A stretch of 64,000 nt of DNA from Jaltomata sinuosa (GCA_003996215.1 QJPP01001735.1:62001-126000), one strand, 5' to 3'; counted from the stretch's first letter, positions 44,487-59,150 are shown. A program made the numbers and translations. Notes: generated by a model from the letters alone, not told the origin.

Positions 44487-47114
44487 TGTAACAACCCTCA
44501 TTGTGATTTTTGTTTTTAGTGTATTTTGACCATTTTAACCCTTATCATAGTTGTATCATGGTATTCGTGGATTGCGAGAATAGGCAGTATGGTTTTGAGG
44601 TTGTTGGTTAAGAATTATGCAAGTTTTTCATTTTAGAAGGTTGAAAAGATGAAATGGTTGACTTTAGTCAACATAGATAGAAATTGAGCTTGTATAAAAA
44701 TTCTTTCAATGCCATCAGCTCTGAAACGTTATTTTTGGGTTAGTAGGACTATTGGTTCTGGTTTAGAGACATTTAGATGAGTTTTTGAGATTTGGAAGTT
44801 AGAAACTTAAGATGGTTAATCAAATTAAACATTTGAGGTTAGAAAGGTTATTTTTGAGTTTTTATGATTTCACTAGGTTCGAAGGGTTACTTTTGGTCTA
44901 GATGAAGGCTTAGTTTGGATCCCGAGGCTTTAGAATAAGTTTTGAGTCATTATTTAGAAATTTAGAAATTTCTAAGTTAATGGTTGACCTCGGTCAACAT
45001 TCAGCCAATATGACCTCATTTCGGCATTTTGATGATTCTATCAAGTCCAGAATGTGTTTTATAATTGATTTGCACTTTTGATTTTGATTTTTTTTTGGGG
45101 GGAGGGGGTCTTGAATGAGTTATGGGTACTCGTTCAGAGTTTGGAAGTTGATCGTCGTTGAGTTTAAGTAGTGTCACCCGAAGAAAATGAGCTCGATTTG
45201 GTGTTTGGATTCTACCATTAGATACATATCGAAAATTTTGAACTAAATCAAAAAGAGTCGTCGCATTTGGAGTTTGTATGAGGGAGATATGATCGTTTTA
45301 GTTCGGACAACAGTTGTTGGCTTTCTGGTGCAGAGTTTGTTCCTTGCGAACGCGAAGAAAGACCATTTCTTGACTGGTCAAAATTATAATTTGTTCTTCG
45401 TAAATGCGATGGGGTCCCACGAATCCGAAGAACTAAATTAACCTGGGCAGTGACTTAAATTGGCATATTGCAAGGATTTTGTATTTTTGACATTTTGGGA
45501 GCTAGGGAGCTCTGATTGAGGCAATGTTTGATGTGTTTTTCTCATATTATTATTGGGAAGGTTTTTATAACCTTCTTTTATTTATTTTCCATGATTATAC
45601 TTTATATTTTTCATGATTTTTATTCACAAATTGAGATTTGAAACCCCCAATGTTTATGAAATGAAAAGTTCTTTATTTTAGAATCAATCTGTGATGGGTT
45701 TTCATTGATTTTTAGAAACTAAGGTCCTTGAAGTATAGGTAACCTGATTTTAGTGTAAATGCATAAACATTTCCTATTTTAAACCGCGTTTAAACTTGGA
45801 ATTTTGGGATTTTCTCGGGTAAAGTTAAAGTTTGATAAAAGGATGATTTTGAATTTGATTTTAACTCGATTTTTGATAAAATTTTAGATTACAACACCTT
45901 AATCTATGCGTAAACTGATTTTGTAATCAATTTTAAGTTTGGCCCTTTAGGGATCCCAGTTGACTTTTGGACTAACCTATTGGACCCGATTTAGAACCGT
46001 AGCTTTATGTGTATCATTGGATTTGTGTTTACGCGTAGAATTTATTTGTAATAGAGTGATTGCATTTGGAGACTCTTCGTAAAGGAAAATATCAGGTGTA
46101 ACATTGTAGAGTTTGTTGTTCGTCTTTGAGGTAGTTTATGGCTTAACTTTCTTTAGACTTTGCTTTGATGGGGACTTACTGTGTAAATCATGCTATGGGT
46201 TGGGTGAATTAGTAATTTTTATAGATTTTGAGTTTAATTGCATTATTGTGATACCCGTGTGGGGTCTTGCGTTGATCTTGATAGTGAATTAGATGGAGGA
46301 TGATATCGTTTTAGTGATGTGGAATGTGGATTCCTAAGTTGATATTGAAGTTGTTAGCCAATAGTGGTGATATGATCATGATCTTGAGATTTCTGATATG
46401 GTGGTTATACATGGTTTTTGTTCATTTTCATGCTCATGCATATGCATACATCTCATCGTTCATGTAAATAGGAAATAATTTAGTTTTTGAAAGAAATGCC
46501 TTGAAAGGATTATGCTACTATTCATATATATATATATATCACCATGGGAAAAGATCTGACAACAACACCGTGGGAAAAGATCTGGCTTATTTCGTATATG
46601 AACCTCGTGAGTCCCCCATGGATCCTATCTTTGAGTGATAAATGCTCAAAAGGTGTATACTGGTAGTCATTAGCCATTGCATTTCATCCCATATTATTGC
46701 ATTGCATTATCATTTGGATTATTGTTTTAGTTGAGATATACGGTGTTATTATTGATATTGAACTGCTGGGACTTTTTTGCGTGCAGAATTATTTTAGTAT
46801 TCTTTATTTGATATGGTAAGTTCTTAAACTCGGTCGGTTTATGATTCCTAATGAGTACAAGTGGACCCTGTGACTAGTGCTCGTGCTTTTTGATATCTTT
46901 GAATCTATGGTGAGATCATGTGTTCAGAGACTGTCCCGGCTTCCTCTATTACTTATCTCTAGTTTCTTTACTTTCTCAAAATAGTATTGTAGTATTTATT
47001 TAAGATATTATGTACTTAGAGTCGCTCTTGTATTCTTGAGAGCTGAGTCTTGGGATGTAATTTAGAGTCTACTATTCGATTTCATTTGATTATCTATTGG
47101 TTATTCATCATTTT
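44487..47114 (+). repeat. LTR family H (related to G), 3' truncated
   Basis: Starts TGTAACAACCCTCATTGTG after a G-like pre-LTR tract. 2.6 kb remain before family G copy 7. Contains a weak GC word block (45345-45440: GCGAACGCGAAG, CGTAAATGCGATGG, CCCACGAATCCGAAG), an (AT) run at 46524-46540 and a near-duplicated phrase (C)CGTGGGAAAAGATCTG at 46542-46590. Almost free of ORFs. Confidence 0.6.
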
Positions 47115-49026
47115 TATTACGACCCGGTTTCTCAGGTCCTGATGGCACCTAAAAGCCCACAGTAGGCGAACCAATTCTTGTTGTCCTGAACAGTTAGTAA
47201 TGGGCTACTACCTAACCAATACGCACATCAAGCATAAATAAGCGGAAGTAGATATAAGCTAAAGACAACGCGAAAGCAAATAACCTGAATATATAAACAA
47301 GGAAACTACACCAACCCCAAGACTTGGTATCGATAGTACAGGAGCTTCTAATAAAATACAAGTGCTAGAAGTAACAAAATCGAATATACAACTATCTCTG
47401 AATAAATAAAGAGTAACAGTACAAAAGATGAGATGTGGTCAAGCCATGGTCGGCAAGAGTTCACCCTAGTTTCGAATGTCTAAGCTTCACGAGTCTCTAC
47501 ACGATCAACAACGAAGGTTCACACTAATATCTGCACCAAGAAGATGAAAAAGTGTAATATGAAGCACCAATTGCTAAGAAACGGGTACCTAGTAAGCATC
47601 ATAAGTCGATTGAGCGCATATAAGATATAAAAACAGTAATAAGCAGACAGTAACGAAACAGTCACAGAAACAATAGAGAAATCACATGGAAACTAGCACG
47701 GATAGAAGTCAACAAGAATTGCAAATAAGCTATGCTAGCCACAGAAGATATATATAAAAGAAACACAGGTGAGAGAAGGAAGAACTCACCTGAGGTCCTT
47801 GCAATAACAATATAAATAAGGATAAAGTTTAACGACAAGGGCGGTATAATGGTAACCTCAAATTAACAAGGGAATGAAGGAAAGCAAGACAACATATTCA
47901 ACCTAGAAGTAATACACTTACATAATCATGCTTAAAACACCATTCAAGATAAGAGAAATAGATAACCACCTCCAAATTTCAAACCTAGGATGGAATAAAC
48001 TACGCCACACAGCACCAAAAGCCACTACTCAAAACCACAATAAAAGATAGAACTCCCTAGCTCACAACCGCCTAGAAGGCCACATAAATAGTGACTTAAA
48101 TAAATATGGGACTCACTAATCCATCAACGATCAAAATACCTAACAATCAGAGCCTCAAAAGGATAGAACCAACTAAATCACCGAGTACCGAAGGCCAACT
48201 TGCTCTATGACACGAGATAAGCAATAACATCTACCGAAAGTCCCAATGGCCGCCCATACAATCGAGGAATATAATCAAGTGAAAATAAACCCTCTGGAAG
48301 CCTATACTATCGGATCGTACACTGAGCAAACAACAAACAAGGGTGGAATCCAAATACAAGATGCATGACGATGATGACGGAACCAGTGTGATAGTAACCC
48401 GTATATTATCCCCTCTGGTACCTAAAAGGCCCAATAGAGGAAGGATCCATGGAAGGGATTCCCCCAGTGCCTCAACTCCACCGTACTCCCTTTCTCCTAG
48501 CAACCTCGGCCCATAGATCTTGGTTAAGTAATGACAGGGTTCATGGAGTTCTGTGACCACATACAAACTATGACTCTTAAAGTACAACTTCGTGGTGTGT
48601 GTCCAGATGTAAATCAATAATCAAAATCTCGTAGTATATGCCCAAATTCGATCCGGGTTAAAATCAATAGTAGTAATCTAAAAACCCTGTCAAAGGGTGC
48701 CCAAAGTGTATTCGGGTCTAAATCAGTGATCATATCTCAATAACCCTTATAAAGGGTGCCTAGAGCATATCAGGGTCAAATTTTATAGTAAAAACATGTC
48801 TAGCACCGAACCTCGCCGAGCCTAGTATCAGTGTGAAATCGGGTGATAAAATCATCATAATATCCTCTTTACTCCAAGAGGTTTCATAAAAGTCAGTTCC
48901 AAAACCCTTTGATAGTCATTTTACCGAAAATAGGCCCTCGGGGCCATGCAAAGTCTAGAAAATCATTTTGTAGTAGGCCCAAAGCCAAACAGTAGTAAAA
49001 CATGCAAGAAATCCCTTTTACATGAA

Positions 49027-49130
49027 TGATATGCTCGCAGACAATATATATTAGCCCAACGGCTCACAAACAATCCTATGATATGCTCGCAGACAATATA
49101 TATTAGCCCAACGGCTCACAAACAATCTTA
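49027..49130 (-). repeat. 52-bp tandem duplication in LTR copy 7
   Basis: 49027-49078 and 49079-49130 are the same but for one base near the end. Other family G copies have a single unit, so the duplication is recent and specific to this copy. Confidence 0.95.
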
Positions 49131-49936
49131 TCGGCTCTGCACAGGCACTATCAGCTCTGCACCACAGATATCCAGCCTAAAGCAACATATACATGTCTGG
49201 GATACACAAAAACTCCCAAATATCCCACTATCTATGGTACAGAGGCATATACAAGGCCACACAGGGCCACAATGGTAATATTACAACACTACAACGAAAA
49301 CTACAAACAACGCATGTAAACGGACAGAAAAGGCAGACATGGTCTGAGGGTACAAACCTAGAAAACCAATCCAAGGATGCTAATTAAATAAGTTATAGCC
49401 TATATACGCAGAGTCTAGGGAAGGAAAACCATAACATACTTGTGATCCAATGACTAGCCTCTGGAACAACATCGTCTGAGCTCAAACTACTCCGGGAAGC
49501 TCCAATTCACGAAAACACTATCAACTAAATAATCTATGCGTCAAAACAAAACCGACAATACCTATAATGTTAGAAACATAATCGGGTCAAAATCCGAGTG
49601 AAAATCGGCCCTTGGGCCCTGCAACTCAAAGCCGGAAATGAAAAACACCCATATGTTCCCCATATTCTCGGGAGAACCTGCTCGAAAGTTGAGAAGAATT
49701 GGACCACGGGAAGGGCTAAAAAAAGTTCACAAACTAAAAAAAAAACAAAGAGGGAATTCAAATGGAAATTATGGAATTTTAGGAGAAATCTTATTGATTT
49801 AGAGGTCCACAAATGATCAACGACCGAAATTATTCAACAATGTGAGAATTTATGGAGGTTTTGGAGCTCAACAATGGGGGAAAACCTATTTTAAGTTAAG
49901 GAGAAATGAAGGGAGAAAGAGAGAATAATTGCTTAA

Positions 49937-50165
49937 AAGCTGCCAGCCTAGGCGCAGGTGCAGCCTGGCAGGCGCAGGCCCGCAGGCGACACAATGATGG
50001 CACAGGCGCTAACATGCTGAGGCGGGGGGCACGCAAGGGTGCTGGCCTGGGTGCAGGCTCTAAGGCGCCGCCTTTCTATTGCAAGAGCTCTAGCTGTTGA
50101 GGCGGGATGGCACACAGGCACACTGTCCTTGGTACAAGCGCGGCCCAGGTGGCACCCTGGCACAA
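49937..50165 (-). repeat. GC-rich word array in LTR copy 7 (GGCGCAGG type)
   Basis: Words: TAGGCGCAGGTGC, CAGGCGCAGGCCCG, ACAGGCGC, GAGGCGGGGGGCACG, TAAGGCGCCGCC, TGAGGCGGGATGGCAC. It lies about 700-930 bases from the LTR 5' end. The TATA position beside it (about 49930-49937) reads CTTAAAAG. Confidence 0.65.
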
Positions 50166-50866
50166 TTCCAGTAGTCAACAACAACAGCAATATGCCAAGG
50201 CAAGATTTTCAAGCGGTGGGCCCCCGGGAATGCATCCAAGGTCCCACAAACAAAAAGCAGTTGAGATATTCGACTAAAAATGTCATTTTTGATCCAATGG
50301 AATCGACAAAAATCCTATCGGAAGTTGATTTTATGAAAAGTGGGCCCCAGACCCAAAATCAACCTTTAGGCTAACTATTCCCAAAATAGAACCCAAGGGT
50401 CAAAATCAAGTCTAGAAGCCTCATGACGAATACCAATGGTCCCTCTAGCCGAAACTCGACATTCCGGAGCTAATAGTGCTGACATAATTTCTATCCGAGG
50501 CCGTCTTCTCCAAATGTTGACCAAAGTCAACCAAACAAGCCCAACTTGCTTGAAAATACTAAACGAGAGAGAATTCCAAGCTGAATAGCTCCCGGATCCT
50601 GACCAAATGTCTAACTGGATCAAAGTCCACGCTTCAGAGCTAACGAAACTGTCAGAATTTGATTATGAGCATGATTACCAAGAATGTTGACCAAAGTCAA
50701 CAATTTCAAAAGTTGAAGCTCTAAAATAAGGAAACGGCCAAAAAGACCAGATAGATAGCCCAGGCACCAGACTACCAGTCGTAGTAATCCATAAAAAACT
50801 TCTACACGCAAGCTCTAATAGTACACAGAAGATGAAGACACGAGAATGACAAAAAGGGTCACTACA

Positions 50867-53800
50867 TCATCCACTACTAAAAAGGAATTTCATCCCCGAA
50901 AGTCAAAAAGAAGGGAAGAGCAGAGGCTTAACAACTGTGGATACAATGACCACGCTGCACTCTCAGAAAACCCAGGTAGCCTCCTCGATCGGACGACACC
51001 CAACAGAATCAAACCAAGAAAAGAAAGAAAGCCTTCACGTCGCTCTAGCCAAGCTAGATTTCCACCTTTAACTCCATAGCTCCAAAGATCTATCAACCAA
51101 TCTGAACCTCAAGAATCTCAACCGAAAAGCACCGACATAACACCAAAACCAAAGAACCAAGGCAATCTACATATAGAACCCGAACCCTCAATACCATAAC
51201 CAAGTCCACTCACAAAGTCACCAACCAAAACTCTAACTCATGAACCCCTTGATCCGCAAAAACCCTATTATTATGACCTAAATCCTTTTGCAACATAAAC
51301 ATAAATATTCAAATAAGAAGTATACTCGAGCCACCCTTGAACCATCAACTAACCGATCAAAGATCTATAGTTCTCGCTCGCACACAACCTCGAATAAAGC
51401 TATCTTTATACTCAAATTCTATAAAAACCAAGCTATAGCCTACTATCCTTTGACATCCGAAATACTAACCCAAAGCATATCTTTGAAAACTATAGTAGTT
51501 TTACCCCGACTGACCACCAACCAACAGACGAATACTTTCGTTAACCTCAATCTTTATATCTGAACCTAACTAAACCAAGCATCAGAAGTCAACTGAAACC
51601 TTCACACCAAGGTGGGGAAAGACATGCATAAACACCCTGTGTCAACAAAGAACTTCCCAACTGAAGAACGAAACTAACCTCGCTGAACTGTTCCAAGACC
51701 GAATTTGACTGAAAATGAATGAACAAGGGAAACCTGCCCAAAATACACAAACCAAAACCCAATCCCCACAAGGAGTGTGGTAAGCCTACCATGAAGTCCA
51801 CAACCATCAACTAAGCTACAAACTGTAAGAAATACCACTGCTTCCCTAAACACTCAAACACTATTCAGATTATAAGATCACCTTACTAGTCTCACCTCAG
51901 GAAGAAGTCCACTATTCCACAAATATCAAGTCCAAACACCCTGTAGGCAAAGGAAGGGTGTCTGAAGTCCAAGGTCGCCACCTAGCTATTGGAAATTTCT
52001 TAACCTTCTAACTCACCCGTTTTGCTTGAAACAACTTCTCTATTGCATCAGCACACAAACAAATCACTCGAAAGAATACAACATACAAAGCTTCTGGTCC
52101 ACACTGGCCGAGTCTAACCAATGCTAGAATCCCACACAACAAACCACCACTCAGAGAGTCCACCAAATCAAGCGTTCAACTCTCGGAATACAAAGTTGAC
52201 CATAAAACTCAATGTACCATTGGGACATAAAGTAGCCCTGCCGACTTCAACCTGCACAATATGATTACACATATTACACCACCGCTGATTCTCGAACTTA
52301 TGCTAATGAATTGGTCCAACCAAGGTGGAATAGACCTCGTACCAATATGAACACTGCTGGGAGCTAGAATGTTCAGCCTGATCAACTGGTTAGCCAAGGA
52401 CAGAATGTCCAAGGCCAACTACCACTCCAAAACTAAAATATGGAAGCTAAGATATCCGATCTTACTACCTTCTAACCCAAGAAGCTGTAATTGAAGAGAA
52501 ACTTCCACAACTATCCGATGTAACCTGCTAGCTAACGATTTTGAAATCCAACTCCAATTTCCAATCAATGCCTCTGTCTAACCCATGAGTAAACCCATAT
52601 GCTGCCGATGAGCACTTAGGAACCAGAGACAACTTGGCTCTCAATATGCAAGTTGCCCAATTCGTAGATGCTATTGGAACTTGGTTCCTCCAAGAATATA
52701 ACAAGAAAACCATAGTCGATGCAACATGCTCCAAATGGTAGTACTGGAAATGGCCACTACCTCGAACCCTTATTAGAAGAAAATTTGACCTCGAACCTAT
52801 GGAAGGAAATGCCACTGCAATCTCTACGCGATCGACACGAATAACCAACACACAAGCCCAAGCAAACCCTCAGTCCTCACCTCAGACAGCTACTAGAACA
52901 TATATAAACAAACAAGGAGTTATCTCACTCCTTGTCCCACTACTAAGGAGTCATTTGTGGGGCAATCCCTAGCATAGTTCCCACGCTCACTGCACCGATC
53001 AAAACCTTTACCTGATAAAGTCTGATGGGAAGGTCTTACTGAACCTGACCGGCTAACATGGTCTGCACACCCTGAATGCAAACTTCAAAGAACCTAACCA
53101 GTACCATGTCAACTCTGCTTGACATGATTTGTACAACTACCATCTAAAACTTATAGAGCAACTGAAACTTGTTTGCTAGATAAGAAGCAATAAAACTGAT
53201 ACCTAGTAGATAAACCTCTACCTCAAGTTTTGGAACATCAGAAACGGCTCTGACAAAGATACTTCTTATGACTACCTTCATATACCTTATGACATAAACC
53301 CTCAACAGTCAAGGCATGGTCAATTACCTGAAGAAAGGTCATCCCAAATGTAACCAAGTGCTCGATCACGAAAGAGAGCGGTGAAATCAAACCCCCAATG
53401 AAACTCTAAACCCTCTAAAACTCTGTAGGCACAGCCCTAATTGTATACCTAACCAGCTCGTGAAACCTCACCTCATACTCTAGTACTAACTTATAACCCC
53501 TACTGAAGTACTGCGATCTCAAGTCTAAATGAAGCACCGCTCGAAAAATCGGGTACTGCCTTAACCTAGAATACTATAACACCCACTGGAGGAATCAGAG
53601 TCCTAGCCACAGTGTCCTGAAGAACTGGGGTAGCCATAAATCCAATCGAAGGCTGGGCTATCCCCATACCCCCTATCTAATTCAGTATGCTCCTACTCTA
53701 AAATCCTGGCACTGACGGAAGCACGAGGTAACAGGCACAAAAGCCTCGACATCACTCGTTGTCGTACTCATGTTTAGAAGTCAATATAGCCAAGAATACA

Positions 53801-53939
53801 CGATAAGGAGCCAAGAAGATGGAACTTTACCTAACCATTCCCTGTAGCCTCCTACAGATAGGATACAGATGTCATCGTATCAATCCGCGAGACTTTACTT
53901 ACACATTTTCTCTTGTACTTTGTCAATGGAGAACCTAGA
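50867..53939 (-). pseudogene. Decayed internal region of the copy 7/8 chromovirus
   Basis: Framed by LTR copies 7 and 8 and by a PBS at its right end. Only the 3' end is recognisable: chromodomain remains at about 50900-51070, aligned by DNA with 22190-22330. The rest, including the open stretches 52528-52851 and 51589-51810 (minus strand), shows no domain I can name. At 3.1 kb it is well short of a full gag-pol, so large deletions are likely. Confidence 0.6.
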
Positions 53940-53951
53940 GCTCTGAAACCA
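53940..53951 (-). other. Primer-binding site of the copy 7/8 element
   Basis: On the minus strand TGGTTTCAGAGC, one base from the tRNA-iMet type TGGTATCAGAGC, three bases from the end of LTR copy 8. Confirms that family G uses this primer and sets the minus orientation. Confidence 0.85.
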
Positions 53952-53954
53952 AGC

Positions 53955-56667
53955 TGTCACGAACCAATTTCTCAGGTCCTGATGGCACCTACAACCCCTA
54001 AATAGGTGAACCAATTCCCATAGCTCAAAACAGTTAATAATGGGCTACTACCTAACCAATACACATAGCAAGAACAAATAAGCAAAAGCAGATATAATCT
54101 AAAGACAACACAGAAGAAAATAACCTGAATATATAAAAAAGGAAACTACACCAACCCCAAGACTTGGTATCCATAGTACATGAGCTTCTAATAGAATACA
54201 AGAGCTAGAAGTAACAAAATCTAATACACAACTATCTCTAAATAAATAAAGTGTAACAGTACAAAAGATGAGATGTGGTCAAGCCCCGGTCAAAAAGAGC
54301 TCACACTACTCTTGAATATCAAAGATATTAGTCTCTATGCGATCAACAACGAAGGCTCACACTAATATCAGTACCAAAAAGATGCAGAAGTGTAGTATGA
54401 GCACCAATTTCTAAGCAACAGGAACCCAATAGGCATCATTGGTCGACTGAGCGCATATAAGATATAAAAACAGTAATAAGCAGATATCAAAAAAGAATTC
54501 ACAAAAACAATAGAGAAAGCACTTGAAAACTAGCACGGATAGAAGCCAACAAGAATTGCAATCAAGCTATGCTAGCCACATAAAATAAATATAACATAAA
54601 CACAAGTGAGAGAAGGAAGAACGCACCTGGGGTCCTTGCAATAACAATATAAATATGGAGAAAGTTTAAGGAGAAGGGCAGTATACTGGCAACCTCAAAT
54701 TAACAGGGTAATGAATAAAAGTAAGCCAGCATATTAAAGACAGAAGCAATACACTAATAGAATCATGCTTAAAACACCATTCAAGATAAGAGAAACAAAT
54801 AACCACTTCCCAATTTCAAACCTAGGATGGAATAAACTACGCCACAAAGCATCAAAAGCCACTACTCAAAACCACAATAATGGATAGAACTCCCTAGCTC
54901 ACAACCACAAAGAAGGCCACATAAAAAGAGCCTCAAATCATTAAGGGACCCAATAATCCATCAATGATCAAAATATCCATCAATCAGAGTCTCAGCAGGC
55001 TAGAACCTACTAAATCACCAAGTATTAAAGGAAAACAAGTTCTATGACACAAAATAAGCAATAATATCTACCTACAGTCCCCAACAACCGCCCATAAAAC
55101 CGAGGAACACAATAAAGTGAAAAAAAATCCGGCATCCCATACTACCAAAGCGTACACTGAGCAAATAGAAAACAAGGGTGGAATCCGAATACTAGATGCA
55201 TAATGATGATGATGATGGAACCAGTGTGATAGTAACCCATATGTTACCCACCCCCTAAGTACCTAAAAGGCCCAACAGAGGCAGCATCCATGGAAGGGAT
55301 TCCCTCGAGAACTTTAACTCTACCGTACACCCCTCCTCCTGGCAACCTCATCCAATAGCTCTTGGTTCAGTAACGACATGGTCCATGCAGGTCCGTGACC
55401 ACAAACTTATCGTGAATCTCAAAGTATAATTTCCTAGAGTGTGTCCAAATGTCAATCAATAATCAGAATCTCGTAGTACATGCCCAGATTTGGTCCAGGT
55501 CTAAATTAGTAGTAGTAATCTCAAAATCCCATCAAAGGGTGCCCGTAGTGTATCTATGTCTAAATGAGTGATCATGTTTCAATAACCCTTATAAAGGGTG
55601 CCTAGAGCGTTTCCAGGTCTAATTATGGATCTAGCACCTGGCCTCACCGAGTCTAGTATCAGTGTGAAATAGGGTGATAACATCATCATAGTATCCTCTT
55701 TACTCCAAGAGGTTTCATAAAAGTCAGTTCCCAAACCCTTTTATAGTCATATTACCGAAACCGGGCCCTCAGGGCCATCCAAAGTTTAGAATACCATTTT
55801 AAAGTATGCCCAAAGCTAAAACAGTACTAAAATATACAGGAAATTCATTTTACATGAATGATATGCTCGCAGATAATATATATTATCCCAATGGCTCACA
55901 AATATTCCTATCGGCCCTACAAAGGCACAATCAGCTCTACAATACAGATATCCAGCCTAAAGCAACATCTACATGTCTGGGACTCACAGACACTCCCAAA
56001 TATCCCACCATCTATGGTCCAGAGGCATATACAATGACACACGGGGCTATAAGGATAATATTATAACACTACAATGAATACTACCAACAACACATAAAGT
56101 AAAGGAACATAAAATACGGACAAGGTCTGAGGGTACCAACCTAAAAAACTAACCTAATGAAGCTAATTAAAGCTGTTATAGCCTATTTACACAGAGTCTA
56201 GGTAGGAAAAACCATAACCTACTTGTCGTCCGATGACTACCTATATAAATGATGTCATCCAAGCTTAAACTGCTCCGGGAAACTCTAATTCATGAAAACA
56301 CTATCAACCCAATAATCTACGGATCAAAACAAAACCAACAACACCAATAATGTTATAAATATAACCGTGTCAAAATCTAGGTCACAAGTAGCCCGTAGGC
56401 CTTGCAACCCGAAGCTGATAATGAACAACACCCATGTGTTCCCCAAATTCCCAGAAGAACATGCTCAAAAGTTGAGCAGAATTGGACTACAGGAAGGGCT
56501 CCAAAATAGTTCACAAACTCAAAAAAAAAACAAAGAGTGAATTCAAATGGAAATTATGGAATTTTAGGTTACATCTTACCGAATTAATGGTCCACAAAAA
56601 TCAAGGATTGAAATTATTCAAGCCTCTAAGCTATTGGGATAAACAAGGGGAATTTATGGAGGTTTTG
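53955..56667 (-). repeat. Family G LTR, copy 8 (5' LTR, cut by copy 9)
   Basis: Left end TGTCACGAACC beside the PBS. Follows copy 7 closely from 47115 to about 49865 and stops at GGAGGTTTTG, where copy 9 begins. The missing part (array, TATA and LTR start) is not found later in the window. Only small ORFs without cross-copy conservation. Confidence 0.9.
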
Positions 56668-59138
56668 TGTCACGACCTTATTTCTCGGTCATGATAGCAC
56701 TTACAATCCCCCAGTAGGCGAACCAATCCCCGAGCCCAGAACGGTCAGTAATGGGCTACTATCTAACAATCTAAGTGGAAGAAATGTTTAATAAGCAAAA
56801 GCAAGGGAACAAGATGAAGAAAATAGATAACAAGAATAATATGTACGATGCGGAAGCTAGACCAAACCCAAAACCTGGTATCAGCGAATAAGAGTCGGAT
56901 CTACATAAGGAGTACAAGGGTCCAAAATATCATATACATCATGTCTCCGAAGCTAAGAGAGTACAAATATACAAAAACAAACTAAAGTCAAGCTCCAGTC
57001 GCCAAGATCTCACCCTCAGTCTAGAATATCACAAACGCAGCTCCTCGCACGAGTCTCCATGAGCTAACGATGATGGTTCACACTAGGATCTGCACCAGAA
57101 GATTCAGAGTGTAGTATGAGCACCAAATGCGAAGCATAAGGTACCCGTTAGGTATCATAGGACGACTAGGCACATATAAGATAAAAGCGTAGTAACAGAC
57201 AACATGGAAGTAAGTAGTCAAGGAAATCAATGAAAAAGTACATAGGAACTAGCCCAGAGGGAAGACAACGAAAACAAAATGCAAGGCTAGCAAGTAGAAT
57301 ATCTACACAACAGGCATAGGTCATAGTAGAGATGAGGCACCTGGGATCCTCGCAAAAATAGTATATATATATACAAGTTTTAAGAAGTTGACGGTATACA
57401 TGTAACCTTAAGTATAAGGAATAGGAGAGAAGAGTAAAGATAGATATGCTCAGAAAATAGGAATAAAAAACCAAACTAATCATATCACTCTCAAAACCAG
57501 AACTAACAACGTTGTAATATAATATCTCAAAATCGTGACAGGGGGTAGTATCATGATAAAGAAACAAGAGTCTACCTACAGTCCCCTGGCCTCTCATGCA
57601 ACTAAGGAACTCAATCAAGTGAAAACAAAACTCTCCGGCAACCCATACTATCGTAGCGTACAATCAACAACCAGCAAACAAGGGTGGTACCTCACACAAA
57701 TAAATGATATGATGCCATGCTATCTCAAGAGTGATAGTAGTACCGTATGTTACCCACTTCCGTCAACCTATGAGGCCAATAGAAAGGATCCATGCAAGGT
57801 CACACACGTATACCCCTACTACACCGTATACCCTCCCTTCGGCACCCGCATCTTACAGCCTCTGGTACGGAATGGCAAGGTCCGTGGAGGCACCCGACAA
57901 ACATAATAGATGCCCCACAATCTCAAATCAATCACCAAGTAAAGATGCCTGGAAGGTATCAAAGTCTAAAATAGTAAGTCCAATAGTTCTAGCACATGAC
58001 CCCGCCTGGTCCAGCATCACCCGAGAAGCTATAGTAAATAACTATAGCACTAGACCCCGTCGAGTCCAGTTTAAGTGGAGCTAGTGATAAAATACCCTTT
58101 AAAACTCCCTTACCCCAAGAAGACCCATTAAAATGTTACCAAACTCTTTTTAGATCATTTTTACCAAAAACAGGCCATACGGGCCATGCAAGGTTTAGAA
58201 AATCAGTCCTAGTAGGCCAAAAGCCAAAACCATAGTAAGAAAATCAAGAAGAAATCCCCTCGATCTATATGCATGGTGAAATACATACACAATCACAAAA
58301 GTGGCCCCCGACCCACAAATAACCTCTCAGCCCTGCACAGGCTCCAATCGCTCTACAACACAGATAGCCAGCATAATATCACGATAACGATGCCCGAGAC
58401 TCACTGGCACCCCCGAATAACCCACCATCTATGTTCCAGAGTAAAACAAGGCCACACAGGACCGTAAAGGTGATACTATCAACTACGAAGAATACTACAC
58501 ACAACGGAGGAAAGAAACGAAGTGAATCATGGAAAGCAGTCAAAGTCTGTGGTACCAACCTAATAATCCAACCCAAGGAAGCCAACTAGTACAATTTTAT
58601 CTGATATATGCTAAGTCTAGGAAGTGTAGACTATAACCTACCCGTCATCCGATGACAAGCTGCCCAAAAAAAATGTCCAAGCCCGAATCACTACGAGAAA
58701 TCCCGAATGATAATCAATCTATCACAAACATAAGTAATACATTAAAATGAGTCTAACGATACCCATATCACTACAATTGTATCCGGGTCAAAATCTGGGT
58801 CAAAAGTGGGCCCGCGAGGCCCATAACCCAAAACCAAAAACGAAAAGGAACACGATGATCAAAACCCTCCAAGGTGTGCATGCTCAGATATAGAGGGGAA
58901 ATTGGCTAAGGAATTGGCTCAAACCAGTTAGCCCACACAAGGAACAATTTGGGAATCAAAGGAGATAATTTGATGGATTAAAGCAGATAAAACATAGCAA
59001 TTATGATGGAGGAACGATCAAGGCCAAGGAATCAACAACCCAACACCCAAAATTGTGTCAATTACCGAGTTTGTACGAGTTTGGAGCTGTCAACAATGGA
59101 GAAAATGAGTTTTGAATGAAAGAGATGAAGTTGGAAAA

Positions 59139-59150
59139 CTTATATACTGC
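59139..59150 (-). promoter_or_regulatory. TATA box of LTR copy 9
   Basis: GCAGTATATAAG on the minus strand, directly downstream of the CGCGATCGCGA-type array; the clearest TATA box among the LTRs. Confidence 0.65.

Larger units (their letters stand above)
47115..50866 (-). repeat. Family G LTR, copy 7 (full-length, 3' LTR of a minus-strand element)
   Basis: Right end GGGTCACTACA at 50866, followed by the internal side phrase CATCATCCACTACTAAAAAG; left end TATTACGACCCGG. About 3.75 kb, the longest copy. Carries a 52-bp tandem duplication (49027-49130) and the array at 49937-50165. The minus ORF 48231-48617 is the homologue, by position, of ORFs in copies 6, 9 and 10 but the frames differ. Confidence 0.9.

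Noticed and set aside
46516..46600. Possible conserved regulatory repeat (CGTGGGAAAAGATCTG twice) near an AT run
   Set aside because: Only two imperfect copies in a decayed LTR; no other occurrence noticed in the window.
49906..50374. ORFs of up to 111 codons over the array of LTR copy 7
   Set aside because: Ala/Gly/Arg-rich readings produced by the GGCGCAGG words on both strands; not conserved.
52528..52851. 107-codon minus-strand ORF inside the copy 7/8 element
   Set aside because: Right strand for the element, but I could match it to no Gag or Pol domain; kept within the decayed internal region instead.
57166..57906. Overlapping ORFs of 165 codons (minus) and 123 codons (plus) in LTR copy 9
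   Set aside because: They lie in an LTR; the matching positions in copies 6, 7 and 10 give shorter ORFs in shifted frames, and two strands are open over the same DNA. No domain is recognisable.
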